Origin: Pseudomonas nitroreducens TX1
Lineage (GTDB): Bacteria > Pseudomonadota > Gammaproteobacteria > Pseudomonadales > Pseudomonadaceae
DNA length: 54,259 nucleotides
Assembly: GCF_000313755.1 (NCBI RefSeq)
Contig: NZ_AMZB01000120.1
Span: 1 to 54,259 of the forward strand
Reading direction: 5' to 3'
The notes below the pieces were generated by a model. That model searched no databases. It saw nothing but the letters and a program-made list of their open reading frames with translations, and was not told the DNA's origin. Shown here one piece after another: positions 26,641-35,600 of the stretch. Each line of letters starts with the position of its first letter. Within the stretch, counting starts at the first letter, position 1. A program made the translations under genes and the position numbers.

Positions 26641-28134
26641 TCAGGACGCGGCGACGATCTGCAGACGGTCGGCGGTCATCTGGTTGACTTCGCGATAGGT
26701 CGCGGCGTCGGTTTCCAGCTGCTTCTCGCGGGCCGGGAAGATCTCCTTGAGCTTCGCGGTCCACTCGGCCGATTTGTAGCGCTCGGGGAAGCAGCGCTCC
26801 AGCAGGCCCAGCATGATCGAGACGGTGACCGAGGCACCCGGCGATGCGCCGAGCAGGGCGGCGATGCTGCCGTCCTGGGCCGCCACCAGTTCGGTACCGA
26901 ACTGCAGGATGCCGCCTTTCTTCGGGTCTTTCTTGATGATCTGCACACGCTGGCCGGCGGTTTCGAGGCGCCAGTCGGCCGGGTTCAGCTCCGGGTAGAA
27001 CTTGCGCAGGGCTTCGATGCGCTGGTCCATGGACTGCATGACTTCTTTCACCAGGTAGCGGGTGAGGTCCATGTTGTCGCGGGCCACGGCGAGCATCGGC
27101 AGCAGGTTGCTGGTGCGCACCGAGAGCGGCAGGTCGAGGAAGGAACCGTGGCGCAGGAATTTGGTGGAGAAGCCGGCGTAGGGGCCGAACAGCAGCGAGG
27201 TCTTGCCCTCGACCACGCGGGTGTCCAGGTGCGGCACGGACATCGGCGGGGCGCCCACTTCGGCCTGGCTGTAGACCTTGGCCTGGTGCTGCTTGACCAC
27301 TTCCGGGTTGTCGCAGCGCAGCCACTGGCCGCTCACCGGGAAGCCGCCGAAGCCTTTGCTTTCCGGGATGCCGGACATCTGCAGCAGCGGCAGTGCGCCG
27401 CCGCCGGCGCCGAGGAAGACAAACTTCGCCTTGACCTTGCGCGCATCGCCGGTCTGGGTGTTCTTGATGTCCACCAGCCAGCCGTCGCCGGAGCGTTCGA
27501 GGCCCACGACCTTCTGGAAGTAACGGACTTCGCTGCCTTCGCGGCTGGAGAGGTAGCCCAGCAGCTGGTTGGTCAGGGCGCCGAAGTTGACGTCGGTGCC
27601 GCTTTCCACACGGGTCATCGCGACCTGCTCGTCGGCCGGACGACCGGGCATGGTCAGCGGGGCCCAGTCGGCGATCTTCGCGCGGTCCTCGGTGTATTCC
27701 ATCGAGGAGAAGGCGTGGTGCTGGCTGAGCAGCTCGAAGCGCTTCTTCAGGAAGGGAATGTCCTTGCCACGCACGAAGCTCATGTGCGGAACGGGGTTGA
27801 TGAAGTTGCGCGGTGCGCCGAAGGCGTCCTTCCCGGTCAGGTAGGCCCAGAACTGCTTGGACACTTCGAACTGGGCGTTGATGTTCACCGCCTTCTTGAT
27901 GTCGATCGAGCCGTCGGCCGCCTGCGGTGTGTAGTTCAGCTCGCAGAGGCCGGCGTGACCGGTGCCGGCGTTGTTCCACGGGTTGGAACTCTCGATGGCT
28001 CCGGACTCCTGCAGTTCGACGATCTCGAGCTTCACGCCCGGATCGACTTCCTTGAGCAGGACAGCCAGGGTTGCGCTCATGATGCCGGCGCCGACCAGCA
28101 GCACGTCCATCGATTCGATTTCGTTCTGCGCCAT
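26641..28134 (-). CDS. mqo: Malate:quinone oxidoreductase
   Basis: A 497-residue FAD enzyme at the inner membrane face that oxidises malate to oxaloacetate and reduces quinone, replacing or backing up malate dehydrogenase in the TCA cycle. The FAD motif is [21 protein letters not shown] (about 9-29). Further family regions are [38 protein letters not shown], and [20 protein letters not shown] near the end. GGAG lies 9 bases before the ATG. Pseudomonas often has two mqo paralogues; which one this is cannot be told from sequence alone. Confidence 0.95.
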   Translation of the reverse strand: MAQNEIESMDVLLVGAGIMSATLAVLLKEVDPGVKLEIVELQESGAIESSNPWNNAGTGHAGLCELNYTPQAADGSIDIKKAVNINAQFEVSKQFWAYLTGKDAFGAPRNFINPVPHMSFVRGKDIPFLKKRFELLSQHHAFSSMEYTEDRAKIADWAPLTMPGRPADEQVAMTRVESGTDVNFGALTNQLLGYLSSREGSEVRYFQKVVGLERSGDGWLVDIKNTQTGDARKVKAKFVFLGAGGGALPLLQMSGIPESKGFGGFPVSGQWLRCDNPEVVKQHQAKVYSQAEVGAPPMSVPHLDTRVVEGKTSLLFGPYAGFSTKFLRHGSFLDLPLSVRTSNLLPMLAVARDNMDLTRYLVKEVMQSMDQRIEALRKFYPELNPADWRLETAGQRVQIIKKDPKKGGILQFGTELVAAQDGSIAALLGASPGASVTVSIMLGLLERCFPERYKSAEWTAKLKEIFPAREKQLETDAATYREVNQMTADRLQIVAAS

Positions 28135-28934
28135 TAACGCGTCTCCAAAACTATCAGCAGCCAGTTGTGACAGGGGGCTTTCGCTCAGGTGCGTAAAAAT
28201 TGCCTGTCCGAATTCTTCTCAGGTCGCAAAGGACCTTTCGCGGATGTCGCGGGCCGTGGGCAGAGGAGGGAAATGCGCTCCTTCTCGGCAGTCCATGGCG
28301 GAACAGTTCATCCGCAAGTGCATGCGAAAGTGGCGCTTACGCGCGGCTTCCGGTGCCGAAAAAGCGATTCAGTGCTGCGGGGTCAGACGTCAATGGTGCT
28401 ACCAACGCAAAACTCTTCATTGCTCGCCACACTCTCGTGAAGTAGTGAAAAACCTTCGATCACGCTCTTTTGGAGGCGTGAAGCTCAAAGGGGATCGTCG
28501 TCGCGGGCCGGTCCGGTCTCCGTGCGGAGGGGGCGGCTGCATCCTTGCCAAGTTCTGCGCAACGAACGTACAAAGCGCGACGGCCAGTGACCGAGGCGAG
28601 TGGCGACTCTCTTTGAGGGGTGGCAGAGGCGAGACACGGTGTGTCGGCATCGTGCGGGGCCCGACCAGGAGGCGTCCTTATAATCGGGGGGCGATTATAA
28701 CGGCGAAACACAAAAAAAAGCTCTGTACCTTAGACTTTTTTCCTAGTGTGTACCCCTTGATTGGCCATGTGTAACCCTCCTGCTACGTCTGCTCCGCACA
28801 GGGGGCAAGGCGGCTTATCGACGCGCAGTGAGGGAACCCTGAGAACGGGTTCCGCGTCCAATGGCCAAGCGCTATCTGACCGCGCTGCCCGCCGGTATAC
28901 TGCCGGCCATCGCTTACCCCATGGAGAGATGAGC
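28135..28934. other. 800-bp gene-free gap upstream of mqo
   Basis: This gap separates divergent mqo and the YajG-like lipoprotein gene. Reading frames inside it have no recognisable protein, signal peptide or good ribosome site. It holds the inverted repeat TTATAATCG-GGGGG-CGATTATAA (28678-28700), whose two arms each offer a TATAAT hexamer, one per strand. Otherwise I see only GC-rich segments of unknown role; long leaders or a small RNA are possible. Confidence 0.5.
28678..28700. promoter_or_regulatory. Palindrome with opposed TATAAT hexamers
   Basis: Perfect 9-bp arms 28678-28686 and 28692-28700 around GGGGG. TATAAT reads on + at 28679-28684 and on - at 28699-28694, so it may contain a divergent promoter pair or an operator. 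No clear -35 hexamer was found on either side. GCGATTATAA recurs at 31644-31653 upstream of the CPXCG gene. Confidence 0.4.
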
Positions 28935-29522
28935 ATGCTGCCTCGCCTGTTGCTCGGCTTTATTGCTGCCGCCAGCCTGACCTTGACCGGCTGCGCCCTC
29001 AGCCCGCAACAACTCAATCCGACGCCCGAGTTCAAGGGCCCGGTCGCCGCCGTTGGCCAGGGCCAGCCGGTGGTGGTGAAAGTCGTCGACGGTCGTCCGA
29101 GCACCGCGCTGGGTACCCGTGGCGGCCTGTATTCGGAAACCAGCCAGCTGACCGTGCGCAGCGAAGACGTCATCCCCAAGCTGCAGCTGCAGGCTGAGAC
29201 CGCCGTGCGCCTGCTGGGCTTCACCCCGTCGGCCAACGCCTACAACGCGCCGCAACTGACCCTGACCCTGGCCGAACTGAAGTACCAGTCGCCCAAGGAA
29301 GGCATGTATGTCACCGAGGCCGACATTGGCGCCACTTTCCGCGCCGACGTGCAGAGCGGCACCCGCCGCTACAGCGGCCGCTACGGCGCCTCGACCAACC
29401 AGCGCTTCGGCATGGCCCCCAACCAGGCGACCAACACCAAGCTGGTGAGCGAAGTGCTCAGCGACGCGCTGACCCGCGTGTTCAAGGACCCGACCATCGG
29501 CCAGACGCTGAACCAGCGCTGA
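28935..29522 (+). CDS. YajG-like lipoprotein
   Basis: A 195-residue lipoprotein: signal peptide with lipobox LTGC (Cys about 19), then LSPQQLNPTPEF and the YajG-family body (VVVKVVDGRPSTALGTRGG; LTLTLAELKYQSPKEGMYVTEADIGATFRADV). YajG-like proteins are outer-membrane lipoproteins of unknown function. ATGs at 28929 and 28935 follow GGAGAG; the second has normal spacing. A terminator follows at 29538. Confidence 0.82.
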   Translation: MLPRLLLGFIAAASLTLTGCALSPQQLNPTPEFKGPVAAVGQGQPVVVKVVDGRPSTALGTRGGLYSETSQLTVRSEDVIPKLQLQAETAVRLLGFTPSANAYNAPQLTLTLAELKYQSPKEGMYVTEADIGATFRADVQSGTRRYSGRYGASTNQRFGMAPNQATNTKLVSEVLSDALTRVFKDPTIGQTLNQR

Positions 29523-29537
29523 GCGAAGGGGAAATGA

Positions 29538-29565
29538 AGAAGCCCGCCGGAAGGCGGGCTTTTTA
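29538..29565 (+). terminator. Terminator of the YajG-like gene
   Basis: Stem AGCCCGCC / GGCGGGCT (29541-29548 and 29553-29560) with loop GGAA and a TTTTT run. It lies just before the end of the convergent small gene and may serve both. Confidence 0.9.
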
Positions 29566-29586
29566 ATGGGCGCTGAGTGGAGGCGA

Positions 29587-29793
29587 TCAGGCGGCCTGGC
29601 GGTACGGGTCGACCTCGAACGAACGCATGCGCTCGTCGGTTTCCGGCAGGTCCAGGTGTTCGTGGCCGCAGGCCTGGGTGTAGACCAGCCAATGGTCGTC
29701 CTGGACGTTGAACGACAGTTCGACGACCACGGCTTCGATTTCTTCGAGGTGTTCGACCAGGTAGGCATTTTCGTGGGGGATGATATCGAGCAT
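29587..29793 (-). CDS. Small conserved protein of unknown function
   Basis: A 68-residue, acidic soluble protein: LDIIPHENAYLVEHLEEIEAVVVELSFNVQDDHWLVYT, then ACGHEHLDLPETDERM. An AAGGAGA site at proper distance before the ATG supports a real gene. It has one Cys-Gly-His stretch but no full metal motif. I do not recognise the family. Confidence 0.6.
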   Translation of the reverse strand: MLDIIPHENAYLVEHLEEIEAVVVELSFNVQDDHWLVYTQACGHEHLDLPETDERMRSFEVDPYRQAA

Positions 29794-30055
29794 GGCGAAT
29801 CTCCTTGGCGAAAGTCCGGGTTTGCAGAATTCGATGAAGCCAGCACCGTGCCAGGGCGCGGGAAAGGCCTTAGACCATTTCTCGATAATTCTTACGCTCG
29901 TCGTAAATAAGCGTTGCGCGCTGGCTGCGAGGGCGACCCAGCGGATAAAATGCGCGTCGATTATTTCTCATCCATGACGGGCCATGCCCGTTCGTCCAGA
30001 CTGACCCCGCTTTGCTTCGAAGTCGTTGGCGTGCAGTTCTGAAGCGGAGGTTGTG

Positions 30056-30334
30056 ATGTCGCTGCAGGCGCTCTGGAGTCTGTTCCAGGCCCATCCCGGT
30101 CGTATCGTGAACGACCTGGCCCTGTTCTTCGCCCTGGCCGGAGGCTGGCTGCTGCTGGCGACACGGCGCCGCGAGCGCCTGGCCCTCGCGCGCCTGGCCG
30201 CCGAGAGCGAGGTCGCGCCGGTGCCGCTGGACAGCCTTGAGCCGACCGCGCGGATGAACCGCTTCTTCTACCGTTTCGGCTTCGCCTGCATGGCGCTGGC
30301 CGTGACGGTAAGCTGGTACAGCACCCAGCTCTGA
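30056..30334 (+). CDS. Small membrane protein of unknown function
   Basis: A 92-residue protein with two predicted membrane helices (about 19-36, VNDLALFFALAGGWLLLA, and 69-87, FFYRFGFACMALAVTVSWY) joined by a charged, Ala-rich loop. GGAGG at 30047-30051 precedes the ATG. It ends at a strong terminator shared with the acyltransferase gene. Family not recognised. Confidence 0.68.
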   Translation: MSLQALWSLFQAHPGRIVNDLALFFALAGGWLLLATRRRERLALARLAAESEVAPVPLDSLEPTARMNRFFYRFGFACMALAVTVSWYSTQL

Positions 30335-30351
30335 GCCAGGACGGAAAATCG

Positions 30352-30378
30352 AAAAAGGCGCCCGAGGGCGCCTTTTTT
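30352..30378. terminator. Bidirectional terminator
   Basis: Stem GGCGCCC / GGGCGCC (30357-30363 and 30366-30372), with AAAAA before and TTTTTT after, between convergent genes. Confidence 0.92.
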
Positions 30379-31538
30379 CATGCCGGCTGCTTGAGCCGGT
30401 ACTGGTTCAGCACCGGGTTGGCGTACTGCAGGATCAGGTGGCCGCGCTGCTCGCTGGGGCATTCGCCCAGGCGGCGCTCCCATTCGGTGCGTGCGCGCTG
30501 CAGTTCCTCGGCCTTGAACAGGGTCTCGGCGCGCGGCACGTTCAGTGCGGCGTCGCGCAGGTCGGAGGCCTCGTACGCGAGGTAGTGCACCGGGAACAAC
30601 CGGTAATTGCCGAGGATCTGCCGGTCCAGCTCGGCGGCGAGCTGCTTGGCATCGGCGAAGTCGCCGGTGATCTCCTCGCCAAAGTTGATGTGCACACGGC
30701 CCTTGTAGCCGGTGATGCCCTGGACGATGCTGCGATCGTCCTCGCCCGGTGCCTTCCTGTACTCGCCGGTGGTCGCGCGGGTGAACAGCTCGCGGGCCTT
30801 GGCGGCATCGCAGGGGTCGTATTCGTAGCTGATGGACACCGGGATCAGGTGCAGTTGGCGGATCACCTCGGCGAAAGGCTCGTCCTTGCGGCTCATGTGG
30901 AACATCTTGAGGATCGCCGAATCCGTGCGGTCGTCACCGTCCTTGGCCCGTCCTTCGGCCTGGGCGATCCAGATCGATTGGCCGTCCTGGCAGATCGAAT
31001 GATTGATATAGGCCGAGAGGTTCTGGTACGCCGCCAGCTTCTCGCGGCGGCCGCTGATCGAGCGGTGCACGATGAAGCTCTTGTTCAGGCGCATCAGGTC
31101 GCTGACGAAGGGCTTCTGCAGCAGGTTGTCGCCGATGGCGATGCGCGGCGTCGGCAGCTTGGCGTGGTAGATCGCGTAGTTGCAGAAGGCCGGGTCCATC
31201 ACGATGTCGCGGTGGTTGGCGATGAACAGGTACGCGCGGCCGGATTGCAGGCGCTCGACGCCTGAATAGGTGACGCCGTCTGTGGCGTGCTCGATGGTCC
31301 GGTCGACGTAGGGCTCGAATTTGTCCTGCAGCGCGACGACGCTGCGGATGCCGGTGACCTCGCGGGCCAGCCGATGGGCTATAAGAGGTCTGAGCAGCCA
31401 GCCGAACGGACCGGACAGACGCGGAAAACGGTAACGCGCCAGCGCGCCGAGGAAGGCGTCGTCGCTCAGCAGGCGCTGCAGGACAGCCGGCACTTCGGTG
31501 TCGTTGTACGGTCGGATGGCTTCGAACTCGCCCATCAT
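30378..31538 (-). CDS. PlsB-like acyltransferase
   Basis: A 386-residue protein of the glycerolipid acyltransferase family, probably membrane-associated, transferring an acyl chain to a glycerophosphate-like acceptor. The four blocks can be seen: ANHRDIVMDPAF (block I), GDNLLQKPFVSDLMRLNKSFIVHR (II), QAEGRAKDG (III) and LIPVSISYEYDP (IV). Block I has five residues between His and Asp instead of the usual four. The exact acceptor is unknown. Tandem ATGs at 31538 and 31535 leave a one-residue doubt about the start. Confidence 0.82.
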   Translation of the reverse strand: MMGEFEAIRPYNDTEVPAVLQRLLSDDAFLGALARYRFPRLSGPFGWLLRPLIAHRLAREVTGIRSVVALQDKFEPYVDRTIEHATDGVTYSGVERLQSGRAYLFIANHRDIVMDPAFCNYAIYHAKLPTPRIAIGDNLLQKPFVSDLMRLNKSFIVHRSISGRREKLAAYQNLSAYINHSICQDGQSIWIAQAEGRAKDGDDRTDSAILKMFHMSRKDEPFAEVIRQLHLIPVSISYEYDPCDAAKARELFTRATTGEYRKAPGEDDRSIVQGITGYKGRVHINFGEEITGDFADAKQLAAELDRQILGNYRLFPVHYLAYEASDLRDAALNVPRAETLFKAEELQRARTEWERRLGECPSEQRGHLILQYANPVLNQYRLKQPA

Positions 31539-31677
31539 GCTCTCTATTGAATTCCAGGGGTATCACGGGACGGGCCGCGAAATAGACGGCCCGGACGGGT
31601 ATGCCGCCGGCTCGCCGGCCGGGCGGGCACCCAAAAAGACCGCGCGATTATAAACGGAAGTCACGGGGGAACCAGCG

Positions 31678-31860
31678 ATGCTCGAAAGTCAGGCCTATTC
31701 CTGTCCCTATTGCGGAGAGCCGGCCGAGGCCGTGCTCGACCTCTCCGGAGGCGACCAGAGCTACTATGAAGATTGCCCGGTGTGTTGCCGGCCGATCCTG
31801 TTCCAGCTCCACACCGATGGGGTGGAATGGTCCCTGGAAGTCCAGCGCGAGGACGATTGA
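31678..31860 (+). CDS. CPXCG-motif cysteine-rich protein
   Basis: A 60-residue protein with two zinc-knuckle pairs, CPYCG (Cys9, Cys12) and CPVC (Cys33, Cys36), as in the CPXCG family found widely in gammaproteobacteria. It probably binds one zinc ion; the function is unknown. Its stop overlaps the next start (TGATG), so translation is coupled to the DUF2007 protein. The GCGATTATAA motif stands 25 bases upstream. Confidence 0.85.
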   Translation: MLESQAYSCPYCGEPAEAVLDLSGGDQSYYEDCPVCCRPILFQLHTDGVEWSLEVQREDD

Positions 31861-32126
31861 TGCAGCGAATCTACTCACCTGCCGACCTGATCGAGGCCGA
31901 ACTGCTGGGCGGCATGCTGGCCAACGAGGGCATTTCGTCGCACCTGGGCGGGCGCCACCTGGTCGGCGGCATCGGCGAGCTGCCGGGCATGGGCCTGCTG
32001 CACTTGTGGGTGGAGGACGAGGTGGCGGAGCAGGCGCGCGAACTGATCGCCGCGTACAATGCCGCGCAACCCCTGCCGGGCTGTGCCGACGATCATGAAG
32101 GCGGTCCCGGCGTCCTGCTTTGCTGA
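31860..32126 (+). CDS. DUF2007 putative signal-transducing protein
   Basis: An 88-residue protein of the DUF2007 family (P-II-like fold): RIYSPADLIEAELLGGMLANEGISSHLGG and LHLWVEDEVAEQARELIAAY. It is the middle gene of a small operon (CPXCG, DUF2007, SRAP) and is translationally coupled to the first gene. The last 18 residues (PLPGCADDHEGGPGVLLC) look unstructured. No ligand can be assigned. Confidence 0.8.
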   Translation: MQRIYSPADLIEAELLGGMLANEGISSHLGGRHLVGGIGELPGMGLLHLWVEDEVAEQARELIAAYNAAQPLPGCADDHEGGPGVLLC

Positions 32127-32145
32127 TGTCGCTTATCGAGTTCCC

Positions 32146-32757
32146 ATGACGAGCCGCTACGCCCTGTTCCGCTGGAACCGCGAGCTTGCCGAAAACGCCG
32201 GCTTCCCCGCCGACCTGCAGCCGCAGTGGAATGTCGCGCCTGGCGCCCGTGTGCTGGTGCTGCGCGAGGAGAACGGAGCGCGCCATGCCGACCTCGCCCG
32301 CTGGGGCCTGACGCCGGCCTGGCTCAAGGACCTGTCGCGCACACCGGCCCACGCCCGTGCCGAAACCATCGCCGAACAGCCGATGTTCCGCGACGCCTTC
32401 GCCCAGCGCCGCTGCCTGCTGCCGGCCAACGGCTTCTACGAGTGGGGCGGTGTGCGCAAGCGGCCGCACTGGGTTTCCGGTGGCGGGCTGATCTGCTTTG
32501 CGGGGGTGTGGGAGGCATATCCGGTGGAAGGCCACATTTATTACAGCGTGGCGATGCTCACCCAGGCGGCGGGCGACCTGCGCCGGCCCTTGATCCTCGA
32601 TGCGGCCGAGCAGGCGCAGTGGCTCTCGCAAGAGACGCCAACGGCGCGCTTGCTGGAGCTGCTGCAGTTGCCCCAGGCACGCCTGCGCGAGCAGGCGTTG
32701 GCGAACTTCATCAATGATCCGACCTGCAACGGGCCGGAGTGCCTGACGCCGGCGTGA
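32146..32757 (+). CDS. SRAP-domain (YedK/HMCES-like) protein lacking catalytic residues
   Basis: A 203-residue SRAP fold protein. True members start MCGRY and cross-link abasic sites in single-stranded DNA through Cys2. Here the start reads MTSRYALFRW, with Thr2 in place of Cys and Ser3 in place of Gly. The NARAET motif is HARAET (His69 for Asn), and the IHDRMP motif is GDLRRP (Asp144 for His). The glutamate in GFYEW (Glu99) remains. There is no upstream alternative start with MCGR. The fold seems intact, so I infer an AP-lyase-dead or functionally changed homologue. It follows DUF2007 by 19 bases. Confidence 0.82.
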   Translation: MTSRYALFRWNRELAENAGFPADLQPQWNVAPGARVLVLREENGARHADLARWGLTPAWLKDLSRTPAHARAETIAEQPMFRDAFAQRRCLLPANGFYEWGGVRKRPHWVSGGGLICFAGVWEAYPVEGHIYYSVAMLTQAAGDLRRPLILDAAEQAQWLSQETPTARLLELLQLPQARLREQALANFINDPTCNGPECLTPA

Positions 32758-32787
32758 AATCTGCCTGACGCTCCGAGCCTGGGTTTG

Positions 32788-32979
32788 CCCTCTCCCTAAC
32801 CCTCTCCCTGAAGGGAGAGGGGATCGTTCGGCGCAGGATGAAACCCTGGCGTCAGCCGGCTGGAATGCTCCCTCTCCTTTTCAGGGCGAGTGGGATAGAA
32901 CGGTGCCGGATGATCCCGAGTCTTCAGCCGGCACGTACAGCCCCCTCTCCCTTCAGGGAGAGGGCGGGGGAGAGGGAAC
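32788..32979. repeat. Composite CCCTCTCCC fold-back repeat (long copy)
   Basis: It starts and ends with facing CCCTCTCCC / GGGAGAGGG arms. Between them lies a unit with CGTTCGGCGCAGGATGAAAC and CAGCCGGC, followed by a degenerate second unit (CGGTGCCGGATGATCC, then TTCAGCCGGCACG). A shorter copy is at 54067-54188. Confidence 0.8.
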
Positions 32980-32998
32980 CTCCTGCTGCTGGGGGAAG

Positions 32999-33023
32999 GT
33001 TCGCGAGCAAGCTCGCTCCTACA
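32999..33023. repeat. Solo REP unit (family 1)
   Basis: A single arm GTTCGCGAGCAAGCTCGCTC, then CTACA, placed 29 bases before the end of the chemoreceptor gene. Confidence 0.8.
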
Positions 33024-33051
33024 GGGGCAAGAGGCATCCTGCCGTTGTTGC

Positions 33052-35184
33052 TTACACCTTGAACTGATTCACCAGCCTGCGCTGCTGCTCGGCCAGCTTG
33101 GTCAGCTCGGCGCTGGCCTGGGAGGCCTCGTCGGCGCCGCCGGCCACCTGGTTGGCGACCATGCCGATGTTAGTGACGTTGCGGTTGATGTCCTCGGCCA
33201 CCGCGCTCTGTTCCTCGGCTGCACTGGCGATCTGAGTGTTCATGTCGTTGATCACCGACACCGCCTGGGTGATCGACTCCAGCGCCTGGGCCGCTTCGCC
33301 GGCATGACGCACGCTGTCCTCGGTCTTGTCCTGGCTCTGCTGCATCACCTGCACCACCTCGCGGGTACCGTTCTGCAACTGTTGGATCATCGACTGGATT
33401 TCCTGGGTGGCCTGTTGGGTCTTCTGCGCCAGGTTGCGCACTTCGTCGGCGACCACCGCGAAGCCGCGGCCCTGCTCGCCAGCGCGGGCGGCTTCGATGG
33501 CGGCGTTGAGCGCCAGCAGGTTGGTCTGCTCGGCGATGCCGCGGATGGCCACCAGAATCGCATTGATGTTCTCGCTGTCACGGGCCAGCGACTGCACCAC
33601 GCCCACGGCGCGGCCGATCTCGCTGGCCAGCGCCTGGATCGCCGCCGAGCTGCTTTCGACGATGCGCTTGCCGTGGTGCGCGGCCTGGTCGGCATGGTTG
33701 GCTGCCTCGGCCGCGTGGGTGGCGTTGCGCGCCACGTCCTGGGCGGTAGCGGTCATCTCGTGGACGGCGGTGGCCACCAGCTCGATCTCCGCCAGCTGCT
33801 TCTGCACACCCTGGTTGGTGCGGATGGCGATGTCGGCGGTGTGCTCGGAGGAATCGCTGACATGCTGTACCGAGGTCACTACCTGGCCGATCATGCCCTG
33901 CAGCTTGCCGAGGAAGGTGTTGAAGCCCTTGGCGATGGAGCCCAGTTCGTCGGCGCGGTCGGTGGAGAGGCGGCGGGTCAGGTCGCCTTCGCCCTGGGCG
34001 ATGTCGTCGAGCATGCCGACCAGTTGGCGCAGCGGACGCGCGATGCCGTGGCCGACCAGCCAGATCACGGCGAGGCCGATGGCGGCGATCAGCAGGCCCA
34101 CCAGGGTCATGCCCAGGGTGTCGCTGTCGCGCTGGGTTTTCAGGTCGCTCTGCAGCTGGTTCAGGTCACCCAGCACGGCTTCCTGTGGCAGTTGCAGCAT
34201 GAGCGTCCAGCGCGCGCCGGAGTCGGCGATGGTGAAGGGCAGGAACAGCTCGATATGGCCGTGCTCCTTGTCCACCGACGTCAGTGGCTGGTCGAGGGTC
34301 AGCTTGGCCAGGTTGGCCACCTCATTGGTGTCGAGCACGCTGCTCGCCGCTTCGCCGAGCTTGGCCGGGTCCTTGGTGTAGGCGACCAGGCGGCCGTTGG
34401 TGGAGATCAGCGCCATCTCGCCGGCGCCGTCGTAGAGCTGGCTGTCGGCGGTCTTGAGCAGGTCCTGGATAAAGTCCAGCGACAGGTCCACGCCGACGGT
34501 GCCCTTGAATTGGCCCTTGACCATGATCGGCGCGTTGAACGAGGACATCAGCACCATCTTGCCTGCCATCTCGTAGGGGGCCGGGTCGATGATGCAGGGC
34601 TGGTGCTTCTCTTTCGGGCACAGGTAGTACTCGCCTTCGCGCACGCCGGTGGGCTGCATCTTCTGGCTTTCCAGGGTGTCGCCCATGGCTTCCACGGTCA
34701 GGCCGCCGTCCTTGCGGTACCACCAGGGCATGAATCGCCCGCTGGCGTCGTAGCCTGGCAGGCCCGAGTACTGGCTGTCGTTCCCGGCGAAGGCGTTGGG
34801 TTCCCAGCCGGCGAAGGCGTCGAGCAGCTTGGGGTTCTGCGCCACGGTCTGGCGCAGCAGGTTGGACATTCCGGCGCGGCCGATGCCCAGCAGCGGCTGG
34901 CCATTGGCGTCGGTCTCATCCAGCAGGGCGTTGGTGTTGGCCAGGTCGCGGGCAACCGTGAGGGGGTATTCCAGTTCGCGCTGGATCTGCGCGACCTGGC
35001 CACGAGCCAGGGCCACCAGGCGTTCGTTGATGACCTGTTCAAGCAGCGCCTGGGTGCGCTCCTGCACCAGCGCCTGAGTGCGCGATCCGGCGAAAAGGGC
35101 GTAAAGCACCAGCGCCGCGACCACTGTCAGAACGCTGGCACCGGCCAGCGCCACCACGGAAAACTGGATCGACTTGAATTTCAT
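33052..35184 (-). CDS. Methyl-accepting chemotaxis protein with dCache sensor (PctD-like)
   Basis: A 710-residue chemoreceptor. It has a membrane helix at about 9-31, a periplasmic double-Cache domain (about 35-350, with [18 protein letters not shown]), a second helix ([23 protein letters not shown]), HAMP ([23 protein letters not shown]) and the signalling domain with the hairpin tip [36 protein letters not shown]. It lacks an obvious C-terminal CheR pentapeptide. By neighbourhood with the M48 lipoprotein gene, and from memory, it resembles PAO1 PA4633 (PctD, choline/acetylcholine receptor); the ligand is inference. Confidence 0.9.
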   Translation of the reverse strand: MKFKSIQFSVVALAGASVLTVVAALVLYALFAGSRTQALVQERTQALLEQVINERLVALARGQVAQIQRELEYPLTVARDLANTNALLDETDANGQPLLGIGRAGMSNLLRQTVAQNPKLLDAFAGWEPNAFAGNDSQYSGLPGYDASGRFMPWWYRKDGGLTVEAMGDTLESQKMQPTGVREGEYYLCPKEKHQPCIIDPAPYEMAGKMVLMSSFNAPIMVKGQFKGTVGVDLSLDFIQDLLKTADSQLYDGAGEMALISTNGRLVAYTKDPAKLGEAASSVLDTNEVANLAKLTLDQPLTSVDKEHGHIELFLPFTIADSGARWTLMLQLPQEAVLGDLNQLQSDLKTQRDSDTLGMTLVGLLIAAIGLAVIWLVGHGIARPLRQLVGMLDDIAQGEGDLTRRLSTDRADELGSIAKGFNTFLGKLQGMIGQVVTSVQHVSDSSEHTADIAIRTNQGVQKQLAEIELVATAVHEMTATAQDVARNATHAAEAANHADQAAHHGKRIVESSSAAIQALASEIGRAVGVVQSLARDSENINAILVAIRGIAEQTNLLALNAAIEAARAGEQGRGFAVVADEVRNLAQKTQQATQEIQSMIQQLQNGTREVVQVMQQSQDKTEDSVRHAGEAAQALESITQAVSVINDMNTQIASAAEEQSAVAEDINRNVTNIGMVANQVAGGADEASQASAELTKLAEQQRRLVNQFKV

Positions 35185-35600
35185 ACGGGTACCCGGAATG
35201 CGCCAGAGGTCTGCGTGTCTATCTGTATCGGCAGGTCCAGGTGTTTTCCTTAGGGGGCCGTTGTAATGGGTTGTAACGCGACCGTTCGCCGTCTGTCGCA
35301 GGATTGTCGGCGCTGGCCGGGAGGTCTAGCATGTGATGTCAAAATGAAATTATCTGGCCGCGATGAGCATCCGATACCGGTACTTGGATAGGGGTGGAGG
35401 GTGTCATCTGCGCTTATCTCGCAGGGGGAAACACCTCCATCGAGTCCGCCACGACGAGCGATCCATGGCTCCATCCGCCGAGCCGGTCCGGTTTCCTAAG
35501 TCACTGCTGTGCCGGCTGTTTTCTGCCAGTTGCCGGGCATCGGGGGTGGGCCTACCATGCGCGCTGTCCGTGGGAGATTGCATTGTTTCGGGAGAGCAAC
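35185..35600. other. 416-bp gap with a nested hairpin
   Basis: The divergent gap between the chemoreceptor and M48 genes holds a structured stretch at 35396-35438: outer stem GGAGGGTGT / ACACCTCC with a one-base bulge, inner stem CTGCG / CGCAG (35408-35412 and 35420-35424). It could be a leader structure or small RNA. I see no gene in the gap. Confidence 0.45.

Noticed and set aside
28189..28774. Small open frames in the gap upstream of mqo
   Set aside because: No ribosome binding site, hydrophobic pattern or family resemblance; composition does not look coding.
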